Source: Porphyromonas gingivicanis JCM 15907 (GTDB taxonomy: Bacteria > Bacteroidota > Bacteroidia > Bacteroidales > Porphyromonadaceae). From it: a stretch of DNA of 64,000 nt. A program made the translations under genes and the position numbers. Location of the stretch: the NCBI RefSeq assembly GCF_000614585.1, contig NZ_BAKX01000007.1:29898-93897 (forward strand), given 5' to 3'. Of the stretch, positions 26,883 through 36,388 are shown piece by piece (the first letter of the stretch is position 1; each line of letters starts with the position of its first letter). Under the pieces are notes generated by a model. The model saw only the letters and a program-made list of their open reading frames with translations, was not told the origin of the DNA and searched no databases.

Positions 26883-27013
26883 GCCCTCTTCGATAAAAGC
26901 AGAGCAAACCTCTTACCTATCGAGCAGCTTCCTCTATTCCTCCCCACTTATTCTCCCCCTCTTTTTCATTGAAAGTTTCTTGCAGCCCCTCACGACCCTC
27001 CGAAGTAGCTTTT

Positions 27014-27098
27014 GAAACCTACGTTGCAAACTCGCAAAACCATTAAAGCAAACTCTCGAAACCTACGTTGTAAACTCGCAAAACCATTAAAGCAAACT
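27014..27098. repeat. Two tandem 41-base units in the gap before mnmG
   Basis: Copies at 27014-27054 and 27058-27098 differ at one base (C/T at the 14th position) and are separated by three bases (44-base period). They contain the sub-words AACTCGCAAAACCATTAAAG. The surrounding gap, 26883-27435, has no gene. Parts of the unit resemble the dispersed family seen at 36.1 and 45.1 kb. Confidence 0.85.
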
Positions 27099-27435
27099 TT
27101 CAGAACCCTCCGAGTAAAATTGCCCCACCCTACTCAAGAGGGAACAACACCTTCCGAAAAGTTGGCGAAGCTCTCCCTCTCAAACAACTAAACATAATTG
27201 AGACCCTCCTTCAAAAGTTTTATGCACTCCCCTACGAACCTTTTAGTAAAAACGCGGTTATACTAATGTAAAAAGTCGCCCGAAAGGCTTGTAATCACCT
27301 GATTATAAGAAGTATAAGAGCGCAACCAACGCTCCGAGGAAACAAGGCAACGAGACTCCTTTGGGCGCCATACGCTACTAATCGGTAAATAACTAATTTT
27401 GCTTTGATAATAACCATTGCTCCAAGGAGAAGAAA

Positions 27436-29317
27436 ATGACGCATACTTTTGATTACGATATTATAGTAGTAGGAGGTGGGCACGCAGGGTGCGAGGCAGC
27501 AGCTGCGGCAGCTACGTTAGGTTCGCACGTGCTACTCATCACCCACGATATGAACAAAATAGCCCAGATGAGCTGTAACCCCGCTATGGGAGGTATAGCC
27601 AAAGGCAGATCGTTCGTGAGATAGATGCCCTCGGGGGCTTGTCGGGCATCGTTTCGGATGCCTCCTCCATTCAGTTTCGGATGCTCAATAGGAGCAAAGG
27701 GCCTGCTATGTGGAGCCCTCGTGCCCAAATAGATCGTATGCGTTTTATGGAGCAATGGAGGCAAAAGCTCGATGCTATTGAACAGCTCGATATGTGGCAA
27801 GACAGTGTACTACAACTCATCTTCGACGGAGAGAACGTAGTAGGCGTAGAGACCGCTCTGAAGAAAAAGTTCTATGCTCCGAAAGTTATCCTCACCGTAG
27901 GTACGTTTTTGGGTGGATTGATGCACTTCGGCTCTACCATGCTACCAGGAGGACGGGTCAGCGAACCCGCTTCGTACGGCATTACCGACCAACTGATTCA
28001 AATGGGTTTCGTGGCAGGACGTATGAAAACAGGTACTCCTGCTCGCATCGACGGCCGTAGCGTGGATTGGAGTCTCACTACCCTACAAGAGGGCGATGCA
28101 GAGTTTAACGCTTTCTCCTTCCTATCTACGCCCGATATGCCTCGGATGCCTCAACTTCCTTGCCATATCCTCTACACCAATGAGGAATGCCACGAAATAT
28201 TGCGAGGTTCGCTCGACGAATCGCCCCTCTATAATGGTCAAATAGATAGTATCGGACCTCGTTACTGCCCAAGTATAGAGACGAAAATCGTAACCTTTGC
28301 GGACAAAACAGCCCATCAGCTCTTCCTTGAACCCGAAGGTGCGGTTACCAATGAGTATTACCTCAATGGATTCTCCTCTTCTCTGCCGATGGAGACACAA
28401 ATCAAAGCGCTCAAAAGCATTCCAGCCCTCCGTAATGTGCGTATCTACCGACCGGGGTATGCCATCGAATACGACTATTTCGACCCTACACAGCTACAAC
28501 ATACACTTGAAACCAAACAGATAGCAGGGCTCTACTTTGCAGGTCAAATCAACGGAACTACAGGCTACGAAGAAGCCGCAGGACAAGGACTCATAGCTGG
28601 CATCAACGCTCACAATGCTCTAAAAGGTAGAGAACCTTTCATTTTAGGACGTAATGAAGCTACATAGGAGTACTCATTGACGATCTTGTAACGAAAGGGG
28701 TAGATGAACCCTACCGTATGTTTACCTCACGAGCAGAGTTCCGCACGCTCCTTCGCCAAGACAATGCCGACGAAAGACTCACACCCAAAGCTATCGAACT
28801 CGGTTTAGCTTCGGCAGAGAGGATAGAGCATTTCACGCAAAAGCAAACCGCTATTCAGAAGCTAATCGCCTTTACGAGCCAGTACTCTGTCAAGCCCGAA
28901 TTGGTCAATAGTACGCTGGAAGAGATTGGAGAGCAACCCCTAAAACATGCCATCAAACTGAGAGAATTTTTGTTGCGCACGAAGGTAACCTTCGACCTCG
29001 CCCTGCGTTTGCTTCCAGAGGTCAAAGCAAAAGCCGAAAAAGTTGCACAGAAGCGTAAAGAAGTTATCGAAGCCTCTGAGATTGCCATCAAATATGCGGG
29101 TTATATAGAGCGAGAGAAACTGCAAGCCGACAAGATGGTTCGTTTGGAAAACATAAAACTGGGCGATCGTTTCGACTATCTCAAAATCGAAAGCCTATCC
29201 ACCGAAGCGCGCCAAAAGTTGGACAAGATACGCCCCATCACCATAGGGCAAGCGGCACGCATACCGGGGGTTTCTCCACACGACATTAGTATTTTGATTG
29301 TTTTGTGTCAGAAGTAA
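27436..29317 (+). CDS. mnmG: tRNA uridine-5-carboxymethylaminomethyl modification enzyme MnmG, two frameshifts
   Basis: With MnmE, this FAD enzyme modifies U34 of certain tRNAs. The FAD-binding motif is [14 protein letters not shown] near the N-terminus, and [13 protein letters not shown] follows. The middle has [11 protein letters not shown] and [14 protein letters not shown], and the C-terminal helical part ends [16 protein letters not shown]. Two breaks, near 27608 (one G missing: [14 protein letters not shown]) and near 28665 (one base missing: [12 protein letters not shown]), split it into three frames. Restored length is 627 residues, as in homologues. An AATTTTG-type box (TAATTTTG, 27394-27401) is the likely promoter. 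uvrC follows directly, and the apt gene often found between them in Bacteroides is absent. Confidence 0.95.
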
Positions 29318-29326
29318 TGCTGCTTT

Positions 29327-29342
29327 TGTTTCACGTGAAAAC
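29327..29342. promoter_or_regulatory. parS-like site between mnmG and uvrC
   Basis: TGTTTCACGTGAAAAC matches 14 of 16 bases of the chromosomal ParB-binding consensus TGTTTCACGTGAAACA, with the central TTTCACGTGAAA exact. It is located just after the mnmG stop. Confidence 0.55.
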
Positions 29343-29363
29343 AAGAAAAGACCCTACATTACG

Positions 29364-31208
29364 ATGACTCTCGAGGAAATAAAGAAGATAATCCCTACTA
29401 TCCCAGAGCTCCCAGGATGTTACCAATACTTCAACGACGAGGAAAGTATCATCTATGTAGGCAAAGCCAAAAACCTGCGCAAACGGATAGCCAGCTACTT
29501 CTCCAAAGAGCATACCGACCGCAAAACAAGGCTCTTGGTGGCCTCCATACGAGAGGTAAAATACATAGTGGTAGAAGATGAGAGCGAAGCCCTTCTGCTC
29601 GAAAACAACCTCATCAAGACTCTTAAACCGAAGTATAATATCCTTCTTAAAGACGACAAGTCGTATCCCAGCATCGTAGTTACAAAGGAAGAATTCCCTC
29701 GCATCATAGTTACCCGCAATAAGCTCCGCAATGATGGCACCTACTTTGGTCCTTACACCAACGTAGGCAACGCACATAAGATGGTGGGACTCATACGAGA
29801 ACTCTACCAAACACGCACCTGTCGCCTCAAACTCACCCAAGAAAATATCCGAAAAGGAGCGTTTCAAACCTGCCTTCAGTACCACATAAAACGTTGCGAA
29901 GCCCCCTGCGTGGGTAAAATATCGTGGGCGGAATACAACCAGAAGATACGAGAAGCCTCCGAGCTACTAAAAGGCAATCTCAAGCAACTCATACAGCAAA
30001 CCACCGAAAAGATGTTTGCCTACGCCGAAAAAGAGCAGTACGAAGAGGCAGCACGAGAGAAGGCTCAGCTCGATATGCTCCAAAACTACACCAACAAGCA
30101 TACGGTAGCACCGCAAATCACACACGACATAGACGTCTTTAGCTACGATGAAGAAGAGAGCAAAGCATACATCAACATGATGCAAGTACACGAGGGAGCC
30201 ATAGTCCGCGCCATGACATTGGAGTGGAAGAAGCCCATCGACGAGAGCAAAGAAGACCTCCTAACGACCGCCATCATAGAGCTTCGTCAGCGTTTCGACA
30301 GTCATGCCGAGGAGATTATACTGCCCTACCCCATCGAATGGCAACCACACAAACGTTGTAAACTTACCATTCCCAAGCAGGGAGAAAAGAAGCATTTACT
30401 GGATCTCTCCTACAACAACGTCCGTCAGTACAAGTTAGACCAGCTGAAAAGAGCTGAGAAACTCAACCCCGAACAGAGAGCTTTACAGCTAATGCAACGA
30501 ATGAAAGCCGATTTACAACTGAAGAAATACCCCAGAGTAATAGAGTGTTTCGACAACTCCAATATACAAGGCACACATCCCGTAGCGGCTTGCGTGGTCT
30601 TCCACAATGGGAAACCTCGGAAATCATCGTACAGAAAGTTTCACGTGAAAAGTGTAATCGGTCCCAACGACTATGCCTCTATGCACGAAATCATTACTCG
30701 TCGGTATAGCAAGGTAGTGAGCGAAGGAGAGCCTTTACCCGACCTCATCGTGATAGATGGCGGTAAGGGACAGTTAAAAGTAGCCACCGAAACACTCCAA
30801 AAGCTCGGTATCTTAGAGCAAGTGGAGGTCATCGGACTTGCCGAACGGCTCGAAGAAGTCTTCTACCCCGACAATCCCATCCCCCTTTTCCTCAAGAGGG
30901 GTTCCGACACGCTACGTACCCTACAACACATTCGCGACGAAGCACACCGCTTTGGTATCACATTCCATCGTTCGTTACGCAGCAAGGGACAAATCAAATC
31001 TGAATTAGATAACATCAAAGGCATCGGACCTCAATTAAGAAAAGCCTTACTCAAAGAGTACAAAAGTATAGCTCGACTCAAGCAGGCAAGTAGGGAAGAT
31101 TTAATGCAATCTATCGGAACAAAGAGAGGTACTCAACTATTCGAAGCTCTCCACCCCTCTACCCCCAAAAAAGAAAACGACAAAGAAAACAACGCTACAA
31201 TATCATAA
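29364..31208 (+). CDS. uvrC: Excinuclease ABC subunit C
   Basis: UvrC makes the dual incision of nucleotide-excision repair. The N-terminal GIY-YIG nuclease is ELPGCYQYFNDEESIIYVGKAK split at the usual tyrosine/glycine residues. Cysteine-containing CLQYHIKRCEAPC comes next, then the UVR helix (YAEKEQYEEAAREKAQLD), the RNase H-like C-terminal nuclease (IECFDNSNIQGTHPVAA) and helix-hairpin-helix pairs at the C-terminus (DNIKGIGPQLRKALL). ATG at 29364 is chosen because it begins MTLEEIKKIIPTIP, the family's start. A longer upstream frame would run through the parS-like site. It is 614 residues and intact. Confidence 0.95.
   Translation: MTLEEIKKIIPTIPELPGCYQYFNDEESIIYVGKAKNLRKRIASYFSKEHTDRKTRLLVASIREVKYIVVEDESEALLLENNLIKTLKPKYNILLKDDKSYPSIVVTKEEFPRIIVTRNKLRNDGTYFGPYTNVGNAHKMVGLIRELYQTRTCRLKLTQENIRKGAFQTCLQYHIKRCEAPCVGKISWAEYNQKIREASELLKGNLKQLIQQTTEKMFAYAEKEQYEEAAREKAQLDMLQNYTNKHTVAPQITHDIDVFSYDEEESKAYINMMQVHEGAIVRAMTLEWKKPIDESKEDLLTTAIIELRQRFDSHAEEIILPYPIEWQPHKRCKLTIPKQGEKKHLLDLSYNNVRQYKLDQLKRAEKLNPEQRALQLMQRMKADLQLKKYPRVIECFDNSNIQGTHPVAACVVFHNGKPRKSSYRKFHVKSVIGPNDYASMHEIITRRYSKVVSEGEPLPDLIVIDGGKGQLKVATETLQKLGILEQVEVIGLAERLEEVFYPDNPIPLFLKRGSDTLRTLQHIRDEAHRFGITFHRSLRSKGQIKSELDNIKGIGPQLRKALLKEYKSIARLKQASREDLMQSIGTKRGTQLFEALHPSTPKKENDKENNATIS
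30637..30652. promoter_or_regulatory. Second parS-like site, inside uvrC
   Basis: AGTTTCACGTGAAAAG shares the exact core TTTCACGTGAAA with parS (13 of 16 to the full consensus). It encodes the FHVK residues of uvrC, so coding constraint may explain part of the match. It lies 1.3 kb from the first site. Confidence 0.4.
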
Positions 31209-31218
31209 AAAAGAGACT

Positions 31219-31671
31219 ATGAAACTGGTCATACAACGTGTACAGAACGCCTCCGTGAGCATTGGGGGCGCACTTTTCTCCTCCATAGAGAGGGGGTTGC
31301 TCATCTTGGTAGGCATCAAAGAGAGTGATGGCGATAGAGAAATAGAGTACCTTTGCAGAAAGGTAGCCGCCCTACGTATATTCAACGACGACGAAGGGGT
31401 TATGAATCGCTCTGTGATGGATGTAGAGGGAGAGGTGCTTATGGTAAGCCAATTCACCCTTATGGCCAATACCAAAAAGGGCAATAGACCCAGTTACATA
31501 AACGCTGCCAAAGGAGCTATCAGCGAACCCCTCTATGACCGTTTCTGCTTAGCTATGGAGCAAACGTTGGGCAAGCCCGTAGCTCGGGGGCAGTTTGGTG
31601 CAGATATGCAAGTCTCACTTACCAATGATGGACCCGTAACCATCATTATAGACACAGAAGAAAATATATAA
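31219..31671 (+). CDS. dtd: D-aminoacyl-tRNA deacylase
   Basis: This enzyme removes D-amino acids (and glycine) from mischarged tRNAs. The 150-residue sequence carries the two signature motifs: SQFTLMANTKKGNRPSY (usual S-Q-F-T-L) and LTNDGPVTIIID (usual N-x-G-P-x-T). The ten-base gap to uvrC and the order uvrC-dtd-mazG-deoC are the conserved Bacteroidota arrangement. Confidence 0.95.
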   Translation: MKLVIQRVQNASVSIGGALFSSIERGLLILVGIKESDGDREIEYLCRKVAALRIFNDDEGVMNRSVMDVEGEVLMVSQFTLMANTKKGNRPSYINAAKGAISEPLYDRFCLAMEQTLGKPVARGQFGADMQVSLTNDGPVTIIIDTEENI

Positions 31672-31704
31672 CAACCTGTAAATCAACTATATAAACCAAT
31701 CAAT

Positions 31705-32034
31705 ATGACCCTACAAGAGCTTCAAGAGTGTGTAGACAAATGGATCAAAGAGTATGGGGTACGCTACTTTTCTGAACTTACAAATATGGCTATCCTCTGC
31801 GAAGAAGTGGGAGAAGTAGCGAGGATTATGGCACGTACCTACGGAGATCAGAGCCGTAAGGAGGGCGAAAAACCTCAAGAGTTAGCCGATGAATTGGCAG
31901 ATGTACTATGGGTCTTGACCTGCATCGCTAACCAAACAGGTATTAACCTCGAAGAGGCTCTTCAAAAAAACATAGAGAAGAAAACGCTAAGAGATAAGCA
32001 ACGACATAAAAACAACCCTAAACTAAAGAGTTAA
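31705..32034 (+). CDS. MazG-like nucleotide pyrophosphohydrolase
   Basis: This is a 109-residue all-helical NTP pyrophosphohydrolase. The metal-binding pattern is E-x-x-E (ILCEEVGEVARIM) and E-x-x-D (ELADELADVLWVL), as in MazG and dUTPase-like helical hydrolases. It probably removes non-standard nucleotides. It starts 33 bases after dtd and ends five bases before deoC. Confidence 0.88.
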   Translation: MTLQELQECVDKWIKEYGVRYFSELTNMAILCEEVGEVARIMARTYGDQSRKEGEKPQELADELADVLWVLTCIANQTGINLEEALQKNIEKKTLRDKQRHKNNPKLKS

Positions 32035-32038
32035 AAGC

Positions 32039-32913
32039 ATGGAAAAAAACAGATATAACGAGGCATTCGACCTCTTTGCTCCTGCCCTTTCTGAAGAGAA
32101 GATTACGGCAGAAGTTGAGGTTATAATAGAGAAAAACTACGCCAAGGCTTATACCCAAGAGACGTTACGCTTCTTGCGTAGCACCATAGACCTTACTTCG
32201 CTCTCAGGCACCGATACGGAGGAGAGCATCAAAAAGATGGTCGATAGCGTCAATGAAACTGCTCGCAAAGAGCCTACCCTACCCCACGTTGCGGCGATAT
32301 GCGTATACCCTTTACAAGTACCCGTGGTGAAGAAATACCTTCAAGTGCCAGTGTACACATCGCAGCCGTTAGTGGTGGCTTCCCAGCCTCACAGACTTTC
32401 GAAGAGATAAAATATGCCGAAACGGCACTAACTGTCGCTTCTGGAGCTAATGAAATAGACATTGTACTTAACTTAAATCACTTCTTAAGTGGCGATTACG
32501 CCTCTGCTGTAGTCGAAATAGAGGAGCAGAAAGCCTCTTGCCGTGGGGCGCATCTGAAAGTTATATTGGAGACAGGTGCTCTGAAAGATGCCGAATCTAT
32601 ACGCAGAGCCTCTATTCTCTCTCTCTTTAGTGGTGCTGATTTCATCAAAACCTCTACGGGCAAAGAGTTCCCCGGAGCCACTTTAGAGGCAGTTTATACC
32701 ATGTGTTGCGTGCTTAAAGAATACCACCAACGCTACAATAAACGAATGGGAATAAAAGTTTCAGGTGGTGTGCGCACGGCAGAGGATGCAGTTAAATACT
32801 ACTGCATTGTATCTGAAGTGCTCGGAAAAGAATGGCTTACTCCCGAACTCTTCCGCATCGGAGCAAGTAGTTTGGTAGGCAACTTAGAAAAAGCTATCAA
32901 AGAAACCCACTAA
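32039..32913 (+). CDS. deoC: Deoxyribose-phosphate aldolase, frameshifted
   Basis: DeoC splits deoxyribose 5-phosphate to glyceraldehyde 3-phosphate and acetaldehyde. Family motifs are LRSTIDLTSLSGTDTEE at the N-terminus, AAICVYP, EIDIVLNLNHFLSGDY, LKVILETGAL, the Schiff-base lysine region DFIKTSTGK and GIKVSGGVRTAEDA. Near 32345 a one-base loss shifts the frame. Restoring it joins YLQ to ASVHIAAVSGGFPASQ, giving 291 residues, the long Bacteroidota form. A terminator follows 67 bases downstream. Confidence 0.93.
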
Positions 32914-32979
32914 AACGCCCAAGCCAGTAGGAGTATTGCACGGTTTCTAAAGAACAACCGTTCCACACGTTATAAAAAG

Positions 32980-33027
32980 AAGTCTCATCCTTAGCTCCCA
33001 TACAAAGGCTAAGGATGAGACTTTTTT
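32980..33027 (+). terminator. Terminator after deoC
   Basis: Sixteen-base arms (AAGTCTCATCCTTAGC and its complement) around a 12-base loop end in a run of six T. The symmetric A/T flanks also allow it to stop leftward transcription of the gene at 33103. Confidence 0.88.
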
Positions 33028-33102
33028 CTATTCTTTTTATTTTATTCTGGAAATATCTGAAAGAAAGAAAGAAAGCCTAGCAACACGCTAGAAGCTCTTT
33101 GA

Positions 33103-34038
33103 TTAAAAGAGTTTCACCGATATACCAACACTGGCAACAGGTAAAATTTGAGTATAGTAAAGTAGCTGTTGAACCTCTTTTGAATAATCTAAAAGGTTAT
33201 TTAAATCTCCCTCTATTACGTTTGAAGAAGATACTTTCGCCTTTCCCGCTACAACAAAACCAATATCCCAAACGAATGAAACAGGTGTTTTAGAAACATT
33301 ATATCCCCCACCAATACCCAAATAGGGTTGGAAAACACGTCCCCAATTAACAGACATATCTAATGACAGTTTATCACTTGGTTTGATGACTACTTTATCC
33401 TGACTATTCGACGCATCATAGAAGGTTATTGTATGGTCAGCACTCGGATCAAATATTTCATTATCAAAAGTTATGGGCTTCTTTGTTTTATGATCTATCA
33501 AAGCAAGGTCTCCCTTGAGCTTCAAACGTCCGAGATAAAACCCTCCTGTTAGTCGAAACGAGTTTCTAAAAGGATGATAATCTAGTAAAAGATGTCCTTG
33601 AAAATTACTCAACTTAAGTGATGTCCTAACATCAGGAAAATTCTCTGAATTTGTTTGATTGCCATTCTTATAGTTAAAGTCTCTCAGAGCAATATCTCGA
33701 TTAAAGAGACTTGTAGAGGGAATAAAACCAAAGCCAGCACGTGCTGTTAGTTCAGGAAGAAAGGAAACAGCAGCGGTGAATTGCATTCCTTCAGGAAAAC
33801 TCAATCGAAAACCTACTCCCCCTCCTATTTTATAAGGACTATCCATAGTTAAAGGAACCATAGACTCTACTACATCAATAGAACTATAGTTATCCATAGC
33901 CTCTCTAGGGGCTATAGAAGAAACTCTAACTTCGGAAAGGAAACCCTCCACCACCTCTTCTAACCTTGAATCTTGAGCAAAAAAAGTACAAGGAACAGCA
34001 AGAAGTAAAAAAAGAAAGCAGATAATACTCTTATTCAT
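33103..34038 (-). CDS. Predicted outer-membrane protein, hypothetical
   Basis: This 311-residue protein has a signal peptide (ICFLFLLLAVPCTFFAQ). Alternating hydrophobic/hydrophilic strands follow (GGGVGFRLSFPEGMQFTAAVSF, split by turns; LLDYHPFRNSFRLTGGFYLG; YLGIGGGYNVS), and the C-terminus ends in IPVASVGISVKLF-like residues with a terminal Phe. It resembles Bacteroidota porin-like outer-membrane proteins of unknown function. It follows the lipoprotein gene at 34654 after 28 bases, so the two are probably one operon. Confidence 0.65.
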   Translation of the reverse strand: MNKSIICFLFLLLAVPCTFFAQDSRLEEVVEGFLSEVRVSSIAPREAMDNYSSIDVVESMVPLTMDSPYKIGGGVGFRLSFPEGMQFTAAVSFLPELTARAGFGFIPSTSLFNRDIALRDFNYKNGNQTNSENFPDVRTSLKLSNFQGHLLLDYHPFRNSFRLTGGFYLGRLKLKGDLALIDHKTKKPITFDNEIFDPSADHTITFYDASNSQDKVVIKPSDKLSLDMSVNWGRVFQPYLGIGGGYNVSKTPVSFVWDIGFVVAGKAKVSSSNVIEGDLNNLLDYSKEVQQLLYYTQILPVASVGISVKLF

Positions 34039-34066
34039 ACCTTTGGTAAGTTTTTTGCGAAAACAA

Positions 34067-34654
34067 TTACTTCTCCACCTTAATGTTACCCTTGAAAAGA
34101 ATCACCAGTAACAACTTATCCACCATAGGGGCTTTTCCTTTTTGTGTTGTTACTAGCTTAATTGCAAGCTCTTCATTTTTCAATAACTTTAGTAAATCCT
34201 TATCCGAAAGGGTAAAAGTGATTTGGTCTTGAGCATTACTATTATCACTTTGAGCAAAGGGCTTTAATGGGGTACCTGATAAAATAGAGAGTTTTCTAAA
34301 AAAACCTACGTTATAATCAGAGGGAGTATGTGCTTTAATAGTCACTTCTTCCAATTCTAACTGTTTCAAATTGCGTAACTGAAAACCAGCTTGCTCACAC
34401 ATCTCTTTCAAATTCCACCTCAAGATACCCTCAAAAAGAACTCTCTCTGTTCCATCTCTCCAAACACCCTTCTGAGCTGTTTGATTGAAGGCTGCTAAAT
34501 CTATCTCTAAAGGGAAGTCTTTCTTTAGTTCTGCAGAAACAATAGTATGCAAGTCATCAGGATCTTTAGGCTTTTTCAAAGCCTCGCAACCGCCCAACAA
34601 TATAGCACTGAGGAATAAAAACAATACAACTAATGATGAAGTCAATTTTTTCAT
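34067..34654 (-). CDS. Hypothetical lipoprotein
   Basis: ATG at 34654 gives MKKLTSSLVVLFLFLSAILLGGC, whose last part LLGGC is a lipobox; a longer in-frame start at 34681 would bury it. The mature protein of about 170 residues has strands and helices without a motif I recognise (FQLRNLKQLELEEVTIKAH). It is partnered with the barrel-like gene immediately downstream, so an envelope role is likely. Confidence 0.65.
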   Translation of the reverse strand: MKKLTSSLVVLFLFLSAILLGGCEALKKPKDPDDLHTIVSAELKKDFPLEIDLAAFNQTAQKGVWRDGTERVLFEGILRWNLKEMCEQAGFQLRNLKQLELEEVTIKAHTPSDYNVGFFRKLSILSGTPLKPFAQSDNSNAQDQITFTLSDKDLLKLLKNEELAIKLVTTQKGKAPMVDKLLLVILFKGNIKVEK

Positions 34655-34681
34655 ATTTCCTATATTTTTAAATGAATACAC

Positions 34682-35031
34682 AAAATTAGTTACTATGAAA
34701 GTACAATAATAAAATCATTTCACCAAAAAGCAACCAGGTCGGCAACAAATATCCTAAAAAACTAACAGTTTATACAGTAAAGTATAAAAAACAGAATGAA
34801 AAGGTCTTTTAAAGAAGAAAATAAAAAAGATTCTCCATTGTATTTTTAGGATAAGTTCATAGGAAAGTAGGAAGAAATGGGCAAAAAGAGGTCTATGTAG
34901 GTGAGACCTTGCTCGCTCTAAAAGCGTTGCATAGTCACCAAAGGATAGAGGCTGTACACGACTCGATTAGAGCCAAGAGGTGCAACCCTACCCGACAAGC
35001 CGAGCTTCCATTAGAGGTGGGCGATGGGCGA
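34682..35031. other. Gene-free AT-rich gap
   Basis: AT-rich sequence without a supported gene. The last 120 bases (34905-35031) are less AT-rich and hold the 3' flank of the NlpC/P60 gene. No hairpin with a T run was found. Confidence 0.4.
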
Positions 35032-35652
35032 TTAGAGAGCATTTTGCCAATGGTTATTCAAAGCGGTAATACGCCCAAAAGAGACAAAACGCTTCTCGTA
35101 GTTTTTGCGCCCCGTAAAATTCTCCCAAACGATGCCTCTCGATGAACTATGCATCATATAGATAATACCATCTTTAATCTCCACAATCATTGCCACGTGT
35201 CCTACTCCATTGGGTCTATGGCGAGGAGTACCCTTGAAGAAAATTAAATCTCCGACTCTTGGCTTTTCTACCTTCTTGCATTCCGAATGCATAGCATAGC
35301 TGGTGCGTGCCAAAGAAATCCCTTGATTGCCGTAGATGAAATATAGAAACCCAGAGCAATCAAGAGGCCACTTTGCTATCCCTCTACACTTGTATGGTTT
35401 GCCAAGATATTTACGCCCGTCAGATATGATATTACGGATTATTTCGGGTACTTGCTCCTCTTCGGATACGAGTTTTTGTCCTTTGGCAATAAGCGTAAGT
35501 GTATCAATGAGCGGGGCATGCTCTTTCAAAATGAATTGCAATAAACGATGCTCTTTCTGAACAGAGGGAGGACTCGTTACTCCTGCTTTCATACTTGTCC
35601 AAAGAGAAGTACAGAAGAGCAAAAGCAGTACTACCTTGCAGTGTCTATTCAT
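35032..35652 (-). CDS. NlpC/P60-family peptidoglycan hydrolase
   Basis: This is a secreted cysteine peptidase predicted to cut peptidoglycan stem peptides. The start is ATG at 35652, giving a signal peptide (HCKVVLLLLFCTSLWTSMKAG); the 11 codons upstream of it lack export features. The catalytic triad is visible: Cys in PLDCSGFLYFIYG, His in GVGHVAMIVEI, and a third polar residue in the MHSSSRG motif. The domain fills the C-terminal 130 residues and the remaining linker is short. It stands alone. Cell-wall remodelling is the usual role. Confidence 0.9.
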   Translation of the reverse strand: MNRHCKVVLLLLFCTSLWTSMKAGVTSPPSVQKEHRLLQFILKEHAPLIDTLTLIAKGQKLVSEEEQVPEIIRNIISDGRKYLGKPYKCRGIAKWPLDCSGFLYFIYGNQGISLARTSYAMHSECKKVEKPRVGDLIFFKGTPRHRPNGVGHVAMIVEIKDGIIYMMHSSSRGIVWENFTGRKNYEKRFVSFGRITALNNHWQNAL

Positions 35653-35685
35653 ACCGTTACTATTAAAATATACTACTAATGACAA

Positions 35686-36368
35686 TCGTTGTAATGCTTG
35701 GTTTCAAGTACTCACAACAAAGCCAAGGACAAATATAAGAATAATCTAACGAGTAGAAAACATTGATAATAAGCGACTAACAAACTTAGCAAACCTCTTG
35801 TGGAGCTATTATAGAGGAGAAAAAGGAAGCTACTACTGATTCGGATTAAGAGGAGCATAGCAAAGCAAAAAGTAGAAATTTGTAAAAAAGAAACGGTTAC
35901 TCGCTACCAAAGGATAGATGGAAAGGAAGCAACAAATAGAAGGGAAAAAATCTTTTTACATAGGGCAAATGGAAAATATATATTGGACAATTTGAGAGCA
36001 TAAGGGAGGTTTTATTCGTTGTCTCAAAGATCTGCTTGAAAGAAGCTATCGCCCCTAATTCGTGGAGAAGTGTTGCTAAGATTTTTAACCATTAACCCTT
36101 TTGCGAGTTTGCAAAGAGGGTTAGAGACAAAAGGTACGATGGTTTCGCTCCAAAGGATTAACCCTTTCTTTTCTAACCCTATCAGAACGTAACAAATAGG
36201 AGGTAAGAGATAAGGAAAACTATCTCAAGAAGAGATGCTCTGCTCGTAGAGATGTTGATGAAGTCGGCTCTATCAAAGAGCCACAGAAATAGAATTAAGA
36301 AGAAAATAGAGTAAGGAGAACAATTAAAAAGCTGTTGTAAAGCGGTTCGTTAGTTTCTCCGATCAATT
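35686..36368. repeat. Gap with a clear copy of the dispersed intergenic repeat
   Basis: No gene is seen in 35686-36388. At 36087-36175 the repeat words are well kept: AACCATTAACCCTTTTGCG, GAGTTTGCAAAGAGGGTT and AAAAGGTACGATGGTT (36129-36144). The order is close to that of the copy at 45.1 kb. Confidence 0.6.
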
Positions 36369-36388
36369 AGGTATGTGTGATGGCGGAG

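Noticed and set aside
27436..29317. Programmed frameshifting or pseudogene status for mnmG, polA, purD and others
   Set aside because: The breaks are scattered, lack slippery-site and structure signals, occur in essential genes and are each repaired by one base. Error is simpler.
34909..35145. Open frame of 78 codons in the gap before the NlpC/P60 gene
   Set aside because: It overlaps the end of the NlpC/P60 gene on the other strand and has no recognisable fold or upstream signal.
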